NCBI GenBank assembly: GCA_018712885.1
Contig: DVGE01000130.1
Location: forward strand, 1-25,485
DNA from: Candidatus Pullichristensenella stercoripullorum
GTDB lineage: Bacteria > Bacillota > Clostridia > Christensenellales > Aristaeellaceae
DNA: 25,485 bases
Direction of reading: 5' to 3'
Part shown: positions 14,196-22,192 of the stretch, in pieces
How the letters are laid out: each line of letters begins with the position of its first letter
Numbering within the stretch: the stretch's first letter is position 1
The notes under the pieces: model-generated
Told to the model about the DNA's origin: nothing
The model's input: only the letters and a program-made list of their open reading frames with translations
Database searches by the model: none
Translations under genes and position numbers: made by a program

Positions 14196-15319
14196 TATTT
14201 GACCCTCCTTCCATCAATGAACACGTGCGTGGCCCTGGCGTCGAATTCCAGGGGGAATTTGTCAAAGACGGCGATGTCCGCGTCCTTGCCCACGCGGATG
14301 GAGCCGACGCGCTCGTCTATGCCAGCGAGTTTGGCGGCGTTGATGGTGATGCACTTGAGGGCTTCGATGTCGTCCAGCCCCTCGCGGGCGGCCAGCGCCG
14401 CCGAGGGCGCGAGCAGCGTGACGCTGCCCAGCATCGGGCAGGAATCGGTGCAGATGGCGGTGAGGATGCCGCGGCCTACTGTCTGCGCGGGGTTCTTAAA
14501 GCCGCCATGCATGGATTCCCAGTCGCGGCAGGTAAAGTACATGGGCCCAAGGATCACACCCTCGGCGCGCTCGTAGAGGTCGTCCAGGATGTACTGCGCG
14601 TCGTTGCAATGGACGATGATGCAGCGCAGGCCGAACTCCTCCGCCAGCGACAGGGCGGTAAGAATGTCGTCCACGCGCGAGGCATGTACATGCATAGGGA
14701 TCTCGCGGCGCATCAGCGGCAGCAGCGCCTCGAGCTTTTTGTCGTAGACGCGGGCATCCCCACGGTCGCAGTATTCACGCGCGCGGCGCAGCATGTCGCG
14801 CAGCAGCGCCGCCTCGGACATGCGCGTCACCGGCGCGCGCCCGTGTTGGCCGAACGCGGATTTGGGTGCGTCGCCGAGGGCGAACTTCATGGCGATGGGC
14901 GCTTTGACCGCGCTCTTGCGCGCGTCCTCGCCAGTGGTCTTGTAGGCGATCAGCTGCCCGTCGATCAGGCTGGTGCTGCCGGGGCCGGCGATGACGGTGG
15001 TGATACCGGCGTTGCGCGCCTTGGCGATGGCGGGGTCGAGCGGGTACACGGCGTCCAGCCCGGAGTGTTCCGGCGTCATCGGGTCCAGCGTTTCGCTGTA
15101 TTCGGAGGACATGAACCCTTCGGGGCCGACGCCCGTGTGACAGTGGGGCTCGACAAAGCCGGGAACGATCCACGCCCCGCCGACGTCGATGGTCTCCGGG
15201 TCGGCAGGCGCATTCCGCGCGTCGCCGTAAGCGGTGATCTTTCCTTCCGCGAAGGCGACGAAGCCGTCATCAAACCGCTCGCCTTCGCAGGTGAGCAACG
15301 TTCCATGAACGATCTGCAT
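14195..15319 (-). CDS. Amidohydrolase-family metal-dependent hydrolase
   Basis: This 374-residue paralogue of the next gene downstream has the full metal set of the superfamily: H59-C60-H61 in VEPHCHTGVG, a lysine in MKFALGDAP, histidines in MHVHAS and IIVHCND, and the aspartate of CTDSC. The C-terminal IGSIRVGKDADIAVFD is the standard return strand of this family. Members hydrolyse C-N bonds of cyclic amides, imides or dipeptides in the cytoplasm. Next to a peptide-type transporter and a RidA-like protein, it probably degrades the imported compound. GAGGAGG precedes the ATG. Both copies keep the same spacing of motifs, suggesting tandem duplication followed by divergence. Confidence 0.85.
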   Translation of the reverse strand: MQIVHGTLLTCEGERFDDGFVAFAEGKITAYGDARNAPADPETIDVGGAWIVPGFVEPHCHTGVGPEGFMSSEYSETLDPMTPEHSGLDAVYPLDPAIAKARNAGITTVIAGPGSTSLIDGQLIAYKTTGEDARKSAVKAPIAMKFALGDAPKSAFGQHGRAPVTRMSEAALLRDMLRRAREYCDRGDARVYDKKLEALLPLMRREIPMHVHASRVDDILTALSLAEEFGLRCIIVHCNDAQYILDDLYERAEGVILGPMYFTCRDWESMHGGFKNPAQTVGRGILTAICTDSCPMLGSVTLLAPSAALAAREGLDDIEALKCITINAAKLAGIDERVGSIRVGKDADIAVFDKFPLEFDARATHVFIDGRRVK

Positions 15320-15343
15320 GGATAAACCTCCTCAAACATAAGC

Positions 15344-15384
15344 GAGCGCGCGGCCGGCAAAGGGGGCTGCCGGCACGCGCGCTC
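15344..15384 (-). other. Strong two-part stem-loop between RidA-like and amidohydrolase genes
   Basis: GAGCGCGC (15344-15351) pairs with GCGCGCTC (15377-15384), and inside it GCCGGCA (15353-15359) pairs with TGCCGGC (15368-15374). No U-run follows on the minus strand, so an intercistronic RNA element is more likely than a terminator. Confidence 0.55.
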
Positions 15385-15403
15385 TCCGGCCTGTCGCCCG
15401 GGA

Positions 15404-15745
15404 TCACTCCACGGCGACGATCATGGCCAGCTCGACCAATTTGGTTTCGGTGATACACTCCGCTTGAACGGTGACGCCGGGAGGCATATTGTCCTTGCCG
15501 AGCCACTGCTCCAGCACGCCCAGGAAGGGCTTGGCCATGGAGATGTCGCGGAAATAGGCGTTGAACATGATGATGTTCTCTTTTTTCAGGCCGAACTGGG
15601 CAAACAGCTCGTCGTAGCGATCGCACAGCGCCTGGGTCTGTTCTTCGATGGTGGGGTAGGGCTCCTTGGAAACGTGGCCGGCGAAGTACGCCACCTTGTT
15701 GTGGATGGCAAGGCGGCCGCCATCGGGCCTTTCAACGATAGACAT
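15404..15745 (-). CDS. RidA/YjgF-family protein
   Basis: This 113-residue single-domain protein has the RidA fold pattern: VAYFAGHVSKEP near the N terminus, a central helix TQALCDRYDELFAQFGL, and the C-terminal strand LVELAMIVAV. Canonical RidA deaminates reactive enamines and imines from amino-acid metabolism using an arginine in the PAR-x-x-V motif. Here that place reads PPGVTVQ with G90 instead of arginine, so it belongs to one of the Rid subfamilies without the standard imine deaminase residue. RidA-like genes are often found beside hydrolases of nitrogen compounds. AGGAGG precedes the ATG. The function cannot be fixed from sequence. Confidence 0.78.
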   Translation of the reverse strand: MSIVERPDGGRLAIHNKVAYFAGHVSKEPYPTIEEQTQALCDRYDELFAQFGLKKENIIMFNAYFRDISMAKPFLGVLEQWLGKDNMPPGVTVQAECITETKLVELAMIVAVE

Positions 15746-15781
15746 GGGGTTTGTTCCTCCTGTTTTTTTTCTTGAAGGCCG

Positions 15782-15807
15782 CCGCGCGGAGGATATCCCC
15801 CGCGCGG
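15782..15807 (-). other. GC-rich stem-loop after the family-5 binding protein gene
   Basis: CCGCGCGG (15782-15789) can pair with CCGCGCGG (15800-15807), around a loop containing the small palindrome GGATATCC. It sits just after a solute-binding protein gene, like the hairpin at 10872, and lacks a U-run. Confidence 0.5.
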
Positions 15808-15832
15808 GCCTTGCGGACGGGGCCTAAAGGGA

Positions 15833-17371
15833 TCAGTCTTCCGCCACAGGATGCACGTAAGCCAGCAGCGGGTAGTTGGAGGGGTCGGTCTCCATGCCGG
15901 TGAGCGTGCTCTTGATGCCGTTGACCTTGTTCACCCACGCACAGGGGATGAAGGGCAGCTCGGCGCGGATGAGGTCCTGCACCTGGCCGTAGTAGTCGGC
16001 GCGCACGGCGGCGTCTTCCTCAACGCGGGCGGCGTCCACGAGGGCGTCGAACTCGGGGTTGACGTAGGCCGTGTAGTTGGTGTTGTACCACAGGGATTCG
16101 GTGGAGTAGAAGGTATCGTGCATCAGGTCGCCTTCGTTGGCCAGCAGCACCCAGCCGCCGTAGAACATGTCGAAGTCGCCGGAACCCATGATGTCATAGT
16201 AGTTGCCGATCTCGGTGACGTAGGTCTCGATGGTGATGCCCAGCTGCGACCAGGCATTCTGCAGCATTTCGACCATATCCACGCGGGACTGTTTGCTCGT
16301 TACCATCAGCTGGCAGGTGAAGCCGTCCGGGTAACCGGCCTCGGCCAGGAGTTCCTTGGCCTTTTCCAGGTCGTAGGTATAGGCGTACTCGCCCTCGGCG
16401 GGCTTGTAGTCCACGAACGTCGGCGAGCAGATGCCGTCGGCCACGGTCGCGGTGCTGCCGTAGGCGATGTTGACCATGCCCTCCAGGTCAAGGGCGTAGC
16501 GCAGGGCCTGACGCACGCGCGCGTCGTTGAAGGGGGCCTTCTGGCAGTTGAAGCCGATGTAGTCCACGCTCAGGGACGGATAGGAGATGATGTCCACCGT
16601 GCCGGTCATCTCCAGATACTGCACCTGGGAATCGGGCAGATCCTGGGCGATGTCGATCTCGCCGTTCTCCAGCGACAGGGAACGGGTGGTGTCGTCGACG
16701 ATGAAGCGGAAGACGAGGTTCTTGTAGTAGGCGGGCTCGCCCCAGAAATCGTCAAAGCGCTCGAGGGTGACGGAATCGCCGGCGATCCACTCGACGAACT
16801 TGTAGGGGCCGGTGCCCACGGGGTTGCGGCTGAAGCCGTCCTCGCCCATCTCTTCCCAGGCGGACTTGCAGACGATGGGGCACTCGGAAGAGAGCATGTT
16901 CACCAGCGCCGGGTAGGCCTCATAGGTCTTGACCACGAGCGTGAGATCGTCTTCGCAGTAGGAGTTTTCGCGGTCGATGGCGCCCCACATCCAGGCGTAG
17001 GAGTTGTTCTGGATGGAGAAGAGGCAGTCCTCCGCGGTGAGCGTCTCGCCGTTGTGGAACTTGACGCCCTCGCGGATGTGGAACTTCCAAGTGGTATCGT
17101 CCACCATCTCCCAGCTCTCAGCCAGGTCGGGGACGATCTCGTTGGTTTCGGTGTCGAGCGTGACCAGCTTGTTGTAGATATTGGCGCTCACCTTGCCGTT
17201 GGGGTCGACGCCCTGCAGGATGCCGGCCAAGTGGGTCGGCTCGGCGTTGATGCCGACGACCAGCGTGTCTTCGATGGCGGTCGCGCCCTCAGCGATGGCG
17301 GCGGGCAGGCTCGCCAGCAGCAGCGCCAGCGCCAGCAACAGCGTGAGGGCTTTGATGGTAGCGTTCTTCAT
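15833..17371 (-). CDS. ABC transporter substrate-binding protein, family 5 (DppA/OppA type)
   Basis: This 512-residue extracytoplasmic binding protein is for oligopeptides or similar solutes. A signal peptide (TLLLALALLLASLPAAIAEG) ends in an AIA-E cleavage site near residue 28, and no lipobox cysteine is present. The mature protein shows the family order: DTLVVGINAEPTHL, LVTLDTETNEIVPDLAESW, WKFHIREGVKFHNGETLTAEDCLFS (the SBP_bac_5 signature), NPVGTGPYKFVEW and ARVRQALRYALDLEGM. It delivers substrate to the DppBCDF-type transporter encoded upstream in the same operon. The ATG at 17371 has AAAGGAGAGG upstream and is preferred over an in-frame ATG at 17431 that would put a charged stretch before the signal peptide. 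Confidence 0.9.
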   Translation of the reverse strand: MKNATIKALTLLLALALLLASLPAAIAEGATAIEDTLVVGINAEPTHLAGILQGVDPNGKVSANIYNKLVTLDTETNEIVPDLAESWEMVDDTTWKFHIREGVKFHNGETLTAEDCLFSIQNNSYAWMWGAIDRENSYCEDDLTLVVKTYEAYPALVNMLSSECPIVCKSAWEEMGEDGFSRNPVGTGPYKFVEWIAGDSVTLERFDDFWGEPAYYKNLVFRFIVDDTTRSLSLENGEIDIAQDLPDSQVQYLEMTGTVDIISYPSLSVDYIGFNCQKAPFNDARVRQALRYALDLEGMVNIAYGSTATVADGICSPTFVDYKPAEGEYAYTYDLEKAKELLAEAGYPDGFTCQLMVTSKQSRVDMVEMLQNAWSQLGITIETYVTEIGNYYDIMGSGDFDMFYGGWVLLANEGDLMHDTFYSTESLWYNTNYTAYVNPEFDALVDAARVEEDAAVRADYYGQVQDLIRAELPFIPCAWVNKVNGIKSTLTGMETDPSNYPLLAYVHPVAED

Positions 17372-17415
17372 GTGTCTCGTCCTCTCCTTTTCGATCATTT
17401 TGTTTTGCCGCGCCG

Positions 17416-17435
17416 CCGCGTCTGCGCGCACGCGG
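17416..17435 (-). other. Short GC-rich stem-loop before the binding protein gene
   Basis: CCGCGT (17416-17421) pairs with ACGCGG (17430-17435) around an eight-base loop, in the 75-bp gap between the TPR protein and binding protein genes. I see no promoter in this gap. Confidence 0.35.
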
Positions 17436-17446
17436 GAAAAACTTCC

Positions 17447-18238
17447 TTAGCCCTTGGCCGCGCGGGCCGCGGCGTAGCCGAAGCAGGTCCAGCCGTATTC
17501 CTTGCCGCAGTCGAGCACGTAGTCCAGCGTCTTCTGGTAGTTGGCCTCGTCCTTCATGATCTTGTAGTACATGGCAACGCCGAAGCCCTGCGTCATGGCG
17601 GAGATGGCGTCCTCCTGGTTGTTGGGCTCCTTCTCCATGGCGAGGATCTCTTCGGGAGTGTACTTGCCCTTGTACATCAGGCAGAGGTGCTTGTAGCCGA
17701 TATTGCCGCCGGCCTCGGTGTTTTCATCGACGTAGGAGATGGCCTTTTCCGCCTCGTCGTCGCGGCCGAGGAGCTTGCAGCAGATCCACGTCCAGTTGCT
17801 CAGGGCGACCTGGCGGGCGTTGGTGGTGGGCAGCTCCCAGCAGCGCTTGTAGGCGAAGTAGGCCAGGTCATACTCGCCCAGCAGCAGCCGCGTCAGCGCC
17901 AGGTGATAGTTCACCGACCAGTTCTCGGGGATGAGGCGCTGGGCCACGGTGAAATCGGCGCAGGCTTCGGCGATCTCGCCGACGTTGAGATAGCGATGGG
18001 CGCGCCAGCGGTAGAGGATGCCGTTGAAGGGGTCGATGGAGATGCCGCGCGACAGAGCTTCGATGGCCTCGCGGATGAGGCGCTGTGAAACGAACGCCTG
18101 CGATTTTTTCAGCCAGAGATCCGGCGAGGGATCCGGCATGGCGGCGATCTCCGCGTCGATGGCGGCAATTTTGGCATCATAGGCAATAGAGCTCTTGACC
18201 GGCAGCAGCTGCTCGGCCTTGGTGGACAGTTCACTCAT
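17447..18238 (-). CDS. Tetratricopeptide-repeat protein
   Basis: This 263-residue protein has no signal peptide or membrane segment, so it is probably cytoplasmic. Helical repeat pairs with TPR spacing run through it, for example REAIEALSRGISIDPFN, EACADFTVAQRLIPEN and GEYDLAYFAYKRCWELP, each with the alanine/tyrosine/proline positions of the repeat. No catalytic motif is visible. TPR domains bind other proteins or peptides. Its place between the transporter ATPase and the binding protein genes suggests an accessory role in this pathway, perhaps as a scaffold or peptide binder, but I cannot name a function. AAGGAGG stands before the ATG. Confidence 0.75.
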   Translation of the reverse strand: MSELSTKAEQLLPVKSSIAYDAKIAAIDAEIAAMPDPSPDLWLKKSQAFVSQRLIREAIEALSRGISIDPFNGILYRWRAHRYLNVGEIAEACADFTVAQRLIPENWSVNYHLALTRLLLGEYDLAYFAYKRCWELPTTNARQVALSNWTWICCKLLGRDDEAEKAISYVDENTEAGGNIGYKHLCLMYKGKYTPEEILAMEKEPNNQEDAISAMTQGFGVAMYYKIMKDEANYQKTLDYVLDCGKEYGWTCFGYAAARAAKG

Positions 18239-18270
18239 GGTTTATTCCCTCCTTGTTTTTTACGAAAGCC

Positions 18271-18290
18271 GGGGCGGGGCCTTGCGCCCC
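18271..18290 (-). other. GC-rich stem-loop between ATPase and TPR genes
   Basis: GGGGCG (18271-18276) pairs with CGCCCC (18285-18290) in the 69-bp gap. Shifted pairings are possible. No U-run follows directly; six A on the minus strand precede the ribosome site of the TPR gene. Confidence 0.35.
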
Positions 18291-18307
18291 TTCTCCATGC
18301 TTGCGCG

Positions 18308-19264
18308 TCACTGGACGCCGTCACACAGGTGACAGGCCACGTAATGCCCGGGCTCGATCTCGCGCAACAGCGGATCTTCGCGGCTGCAGCGCTCGGTGGC
18401 GTGGTTGCAGCGGGGCGCGAAGCGGCAGCCCGGCTGGGGGTCGATGGGCGAAGACAGCTCGCCGCGCAGCAGGATGCGCTCGCGCTTGACGTGGATGTCC
18501 GGGATGGGGATGGCGCTGAGCAGCGCCTGCGTATAGGGGTGCGTCGGGTCGCGGAAGAGCGCGCGCGTGGACGACGTTTCCACGATCTTGCCCAGGTACA
18601 TGACGCAGATCGTGTCGGAGATGTGCTTGACCACGCTCATATCGTGGGTGATGAACAGGTAGGTCAGGCCCTTCTCGCGCTTGAGATCCTGCATGAGGTT
18701 GAGGATCTGCGCCTGGATGGACACGTCCAGCGCCGAGACCGGCTCGTCGCAGACGATGAAGCTGGGGTCGAGGATCAATGCCCGGGCGATGCCGATGCGC
18801 TGGCGGCGACCGCCGTCCATCTCGTGCGGATAGCTGTTGATGAAGCGCTTGGAGAGGCCGACGGTGTCCATCATCGCCTCCACGCGCTTTTCGATCTCTT
18901 CCTTGGACTTGGCCAAGCCGTAGATCTTCAGCGGCTCGGCGATGGTGTCGCGCACGCTCATGCGCGGATCGAGAGAGGAGAAGGGGTCCTGGAAGATCAT
19001 CTGCATCTTCTGGCGCAAGGCGTGCATGGCCTTGTCGTCCAGCGCGGTGATCTCCTGGCCGTCGAAGCGGATCTGGCCGGCGTCCGGCTCGATGAGGCGC
19101 AAAAGCAACCGTCCGAGCGTGGACTTGCCGCAGCCGGACTCGCCCACGACGCCGAGCGTGTGGCCGCGCTCGATGGAAAAGCTGACGTCGTCCACCGCGT
19201 GCAGCAGGCCGCTGGGCACCTTGAAGTATTTTTTGAGATCTTTGACCTCGAGGATCGCGCTCAT
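18308..19264 (-). CDS. Peptide-type ABC transporter ATPase, DppF/OppF type
   Basis: This 318-residue nucleotide-binding subunit has Walker A GESGCGKST, Q-loop MIFQDPFSSLDPRM, Walker B FIVCDEPVSALDVS and the switch histidine in FITHDMS. The C-terminal cysteine-rich segment CRFAPRCNHATERC is the [4Fe-4S]-type tail of Opp/Dpp ATPases. The ABC signature reads HEMDGGRRQRIGIARAL rather than LSGGQ, so one of the two ATP sites of the DppD/DppF pair is probably non-standard; similar variants occur in other Clostridia. The ATG at 19264 overlaps the preceding stop by four bases (ATGA) and has GGAGGTG upstream. The longer in-frame start at 19300 is unlikely. Confidence 0.88.
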   Translation of the reverse strand: MSAILEVKDLKKYFKVPSGLLHAVDDVSFSIERGHTLGVVGESGCGKSTLGRLLLRLIEPDAGQIRFDGQEITALDDKAMHALRQKMQMIFQDPFSSLDPRMSVRDTIAEPLKIYGLAKSKEEIEKRVEAMMDTVGLSKRFINSYPHEMDGGRRQRIGIARALILDPSFIVCDEPVSALDVSIQAQILNLMQDLKREKGLTYLFITHDMSVVKHISDTICVMYLGKIVETSSTRALFRDPTHPYTQALLSAIPIPDIHVKRERILLRGELSSPIDPQPGCRFAPRCNHATERCSREDPLLREIEPGHYVACHLCDGVQ

Positions 19265-20247
19265 CGTTTCACCTCCTGGGTACCTTCGATGCGGAAACAC
19301 TTGACCATGTGGCCTTCGGAGATCTCCATTGCCGCGGGGTCAGCGGTGCGGCAGCGCTCCGTGGCGTAGGGGCAGCGGTCGGCAAAGCTGCAATAGGGGC
19401 CGAGGTTCATCGGGTCGGGCATGAGCCCGGGGATGGGCTCGAGGCGATCCATCTCCTTGGTGAGGCTGGGGATGGAGTTGAACAGGCCGATGGTATAGGG
19501 ATGCTGCGCGTTTTCGAAGATGTCGGCCAGCGAGCCGCACTCGACGATCTCGCCGGCGTACATAATGGCCACGCGGTCGCAGGTCTCGGCCACGACGCCC
19601 AAATCGTGCGTGATGAGCAGCATGGAGGTGTTGAAGTCCTTCTTCAGATCGCGCATCATCGAGAGTATCTGCGCCTGGATGGTCACGTCCAACGCCGTGG
19701 TCGGTTCGTCGGCGATGAGCAGTTCCGGGTTGCACACCAGCGCCATGGCGATGACTACGCGCTGCTTCATGCCGCCGGAGAACTGATGCGGATACTCGCC
19801 GTAGCGATCGGCGGGGATGCCCACCTTTTCCAGGATGTCCGCCGTCATCTTCGTGGCTTCCGCGGCGCTGCAATGGTGATGCAGGCGGATGACCTCTTCG
19901 ATCTGCTTGCCGATGGGGACCACGGGGTTGAGCGACGTCATCGGATCCTGGAAGATCATCGACACTTTGTTGCCCCGGATGCGGCGCATCTGCTTCTTGC
20001 TCTTTTGCATCAGGTCTTCGCCGTCGAGCTCGATCTTGGCGGAGATCACCTTGCCCGTGGCCTCGGAGGTCAGCCGCAGGATGGAGAGCGCGGTGGTGGT
20101 CTTGCCCGCGCCAGTTTCTCCGACCAGGCCCAGCGTCTCGCCGCGATAGACTTGGAAAGAGACGTCGTTGACAGCTTCGACCACGCCGTAATCCGTCACA
20201 TATTGGACGATGAGGTTCTCAACATTGAGCAAAACGTCTTTTTTCAT
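19261..20247 (-). CDS. Peptide-type ABC transporter ATPase, DppD/OppD type
   Basis: This 328-residue nucleotide-binding subunit has Walker A GETGAGKTT, Q-loop MIFQDPMTSLNPV, a canonical signature FSGGMKQRVVIAMAL, Walker B LLIADEPTTALDVT and the switch histidine in LITHDLG. The C-terminal cysteines of CSFADRCPYATERC match the iron-sulfur-binding tail of the family. It pairs with the DppF-type subunit encoded immediately downstream and couples ATP hydrolysis to import through the two permeases encoded upstream. AAGGGG precedes the ATG, 12 bp after the DppC-type gene. Confidence 0.9.
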   Translation of the reverse strand: MKKDVLLNVENLIVQYVTDYGVVEAVNDVSFQVYRGETLGLVGETGAGKTTTALSILRLTSEATGKVISAKIELDGEDLMQKSKKQMRRIRGNKVSMIFQDPMTSLNPVVPIGKQIEEVIRLHHHCSAAEATKMTADILEKVGIPADRYGEYPHQFSGGMKQRVVIAMALVCNPELLIADEPTTALDVTIQAQILSMMRDLKKDFNTSMLLITHDLGVVAETCDRVAIMYAGEIVECGSLADIFENAQHPYTIGLFNSIPSLTKEMDRLEPIPGLMPDPMNLGPYCSFADRCPYATERCRTADPAAMEISEGHMVKCFRIEGTQEVKR

Positions 20248-20259
20248 CTGTCGTACCCC

Positions 20260-21168
20260 TTAGCGCTTCATTCTCGGATCGAGCGCGTCGCGCAGGCCGT
20301 CTCCGAAGAGGTTGAACGCCGCCACGGAGATCATGATGGCCAGACCCGGATAGATGACCAGATACGGATAATTGCGGATATACTGCCGCGCCGAGGAGAG
20401 CATGGAGCCCCATTCCGGCGTCGGCGGCTGGATGCCCATGCCCAGGTAGCTGAGGCCGCAGGCGCAGATGATCGCCGAGGCGATGCCCAGCGTGGCCTGC
20501 ACGATGATGGGCGCCAGCGCGTTGGGCAGCATGTGGCGGAAGATCAGGCGGCTGTTGGAGGCGCCGACGGCGCGCGTGGCCTCGACGAAGTCCACGCCCT
20601 TGACCGTCATCACCGAGCCGCGCACTACGCGGGCGTAGGATGGGATGCTGCTTATGCTGATGGCGAGCATCAGATTCATCAGGCTGCCTCCCAGGGCGGC
20701 GGCGATGGCGATGGCCAGCAGCATGCTGGGAATGGCGAGGATGATGTCCATGATGCGCATGAGGATGTTGTCCACGCGCCCGCCGTAGAAGCCGGCGATG
20801 GCGCCGATGACGCCGCCCAGCACCAGCGAGGCCAGCACCGAGACTACGCCGACGGTGATCGACATCCGCGTGCCCCAGATCAGGCGGCTGAGCATGTCGC
20901 GGCCGAACTGGTCCGTGCCCAGCGGGAACTCCTTGCAGGGAAAGATGAACGCGCGGGAGTAATTCTGATTGTCGTAGCCCTCAGGGGCGATGTACTGCGG
21001 GAAGATCGCCAGGATGACGAAGAAGATGATGATGGCCAGCGAGACCATCGCGCTCTTGTTGCGTGAGAGGCGCTTCCAGGCGTCGCGCCAGGGGCTGGAC
21101 TTGACGCGCTTGCCGCTGGAGCGGCGCTTTTCCTGTTTGAGCGTATATTCGGTCTGTATCTTCGCCAT
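20260..21168 (-). CDS. Peptide-type ABC transporter permease, DppC/OppC type
   Basis: This 302-residue inner-membrane protein begins with a charged cytoplasmic tail, then WKRLSRNKSAMVSLAIIIFFVILAIF (transmembrane segment 1, about residues 32-60). The OppC-type external segment includes FPLGTDQFGRDMLSRLIWG. Five more hydrophobic segments follow, and the coupling motif EATRAVGASNSRLIFRHMLPN (EAA loop) contacts the ATPases. The C terminus DGLRDALDPRMKR is the family standard. It forms a heterodimer with the DppB-type permease, whose stop codon overlaps this ATG by one base (TAATG). Confidence 0.9.
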   Translation of the reverse strand: MAKIQTEYTLKQEKRRSSGKRVKSSPWRDAWKRLSRNKSAMVSLAIIIFFVILAIFPQYIAPEGYDNQNYSRAFIFPCKEFPLGTDQFGRDMLSRLIWGTRMSITVGVVSVLASLVLGGVIGAIAGFYGGRVDNILMRIMDIILAIPSMLLAIAIAAALGGSLMNLMLAISISSIPSYARVVRGSVMTVKGVDFVEATRAVGASNSRLIFRHMLPNALAPIIVQATLGIASAIICACGLSYLGMGIQPPTPEWGSMLSSARQYIRNYPYLVIYPGLAIMISVAAFNLFGDGLRDALDPRMKR

Positions 21169-22130
21169 TACTGAACGCCTCCCTTGACCGCGCGGCGGCG
21201 GACTTGATACTGGGACTTGATGCGCGGATCCGCGTAAGAGTAGATCACGTCCACCACCAGGTTGACGACGCTGTAGATCGCGGCCAGCAACAGCACGCCG
21301 CCCATGATGACGGGGTAGTTGCGCTGGCTGATGGCGTCAAGCATGAACTTGCCCACGCCAGGGATGGCGAATACGGACTCGGTGAGCACCGCGCCGCCGA
21401 GCAGACCGCCGAACTGCAGGCCCGCTACGGTGATGATGGGGATCAGGGCGTTCTTCAGCGCGTGGCCGACGATGACCTTGAACTCCGTCTGGCCCTTGGC
21501 GCGGGCGGTGCGGATGTAATCGGTGCGGATGACTTCGAGCATGCTCGAACGGGTGGTGCGGGTGATCGTCGCCATGGAGCTGGTGCCGATGGTCAGCACC
21601 GGCAACACCCAGTAGCGCGGCCCATAGAAGCCCGATACCGGGAACCACCCCAGGGCGATGGCAAAGATGATGATGTTCATCAGCCCTTGCCAGAAGTTGG
21701 GCATGGACACGCCGATCAGCGACAGGAACGTGGAAAAGTAGTCGATGATCGAGTTCTGCCACGTGGCTGCCAGCACGCCGAGGATGACGCCCAGCGTCAC
21801 CGAGAAGACCACGCTCAGGCCCGCGAGGATCATCGTGGTGGGCATGCGCGCGAGGATCTCATCGAGCACGGGCTGCTTGGTCACGTAGGAAGTGCCCAGG
21901 TCGCCGCGCGAAACGAGGCCCCAGAGATAATCGCCATACTGTTCGAGCAGGGGCTTGTTCAGGCCCAGCTCTTCGCGCATGGCCTGGTAGACCTCTTCCG
22001 TGGCGGTCTCGCCCACGAGTTGGCGGGCCGGGTCGCCGGGCATCATCTGGTTGAGGATGAAGGTGATGGTCACCACACCCAGAAGAACGGGGATCATCCA
22101 TAACAATCGCTTTAAAATGTATCTGCTCAT
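21168..22130 (-). CDS. Peptide-type ABC transporter permease, DppB/OppB type
   Basis: This 320-residue membrane protein begins with the family opening MSRYILKRLLWMIPVLLGV, followed by FILNQMMPGDPARQLVGE and an external domain with LGLNKPLLEQYGDYLWGLVSRGDLGTS. The coupling loop is YIRTARAKGQTEFKVIVGHALKNA, and the end is YSYADPRIKSQ, all as in DppB/OppB. It is the first gene of the second operon. The start is ambiguous: ATG codons at 22130 and 22136 both have an AGGA site at a good distance (AGGAAAGGA covers both). I chose 22130 because the family usually begins close to that residue. The longer frame to 22184 would begin inside the promoter. Confidence 0.9.
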   Translation of the reverse strand: MSRYILKRLLWMIPVLLGVVTITFILNQMMPGDPARQLVGETATEEVYQAMREELGLNKPLLEQYGDYLWGLVSRGDLGTSYVTKQPVLDEILARMPTTMILAGLSVVFSVTLGVILGVLAATWQNSIIDYFSTFLSLIGVSMPNFWQGLMNIIIFAIALGWFPVSGFYGPRYWVLPVLTIGTSSMATITRTTRSSMLEVIRTDYIRTARAKGQTEFKVIVGHALKNALIPIITVAGLQFGGLLGGAVLTESVFAIPGVGKFMLDAISQRNYPVIMGGVLLLAAIYSVVNLVVDVIYSYADPRIKSQYQVRRRAVKGGVQ

Positions 22131-22172
22131 GCGCATAGTCCTTTCCTGTAGCATTTGCGACCGATCACACAG

Positions 22173-22181
22173 ATTGTAACA
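22173..22181 (-). promoter_or_regulatory. Extended -10 promoter of the Dpp-type operon
   Basis: On the minus strand, TG-T-TACAAT (22181-22173) is an extended -10 element about 37-43 bases before the DppB-type start. No good -35 is present at 16-18 bp, which suggests activator dependence. An inverted repeat (22193-22217) lies just upstream. Confidence 0.5.
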
Positions 22182-22192
22182 CACAAACTGAT

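Noticed and set aside
15851..18088. A 745-codon plus-strand open frame opposite the family-5 binding protein and TPR genes
   Set aside because: It is antisense to genes with a clear signal peptide and domain motifs and has no family resemblance of its own.
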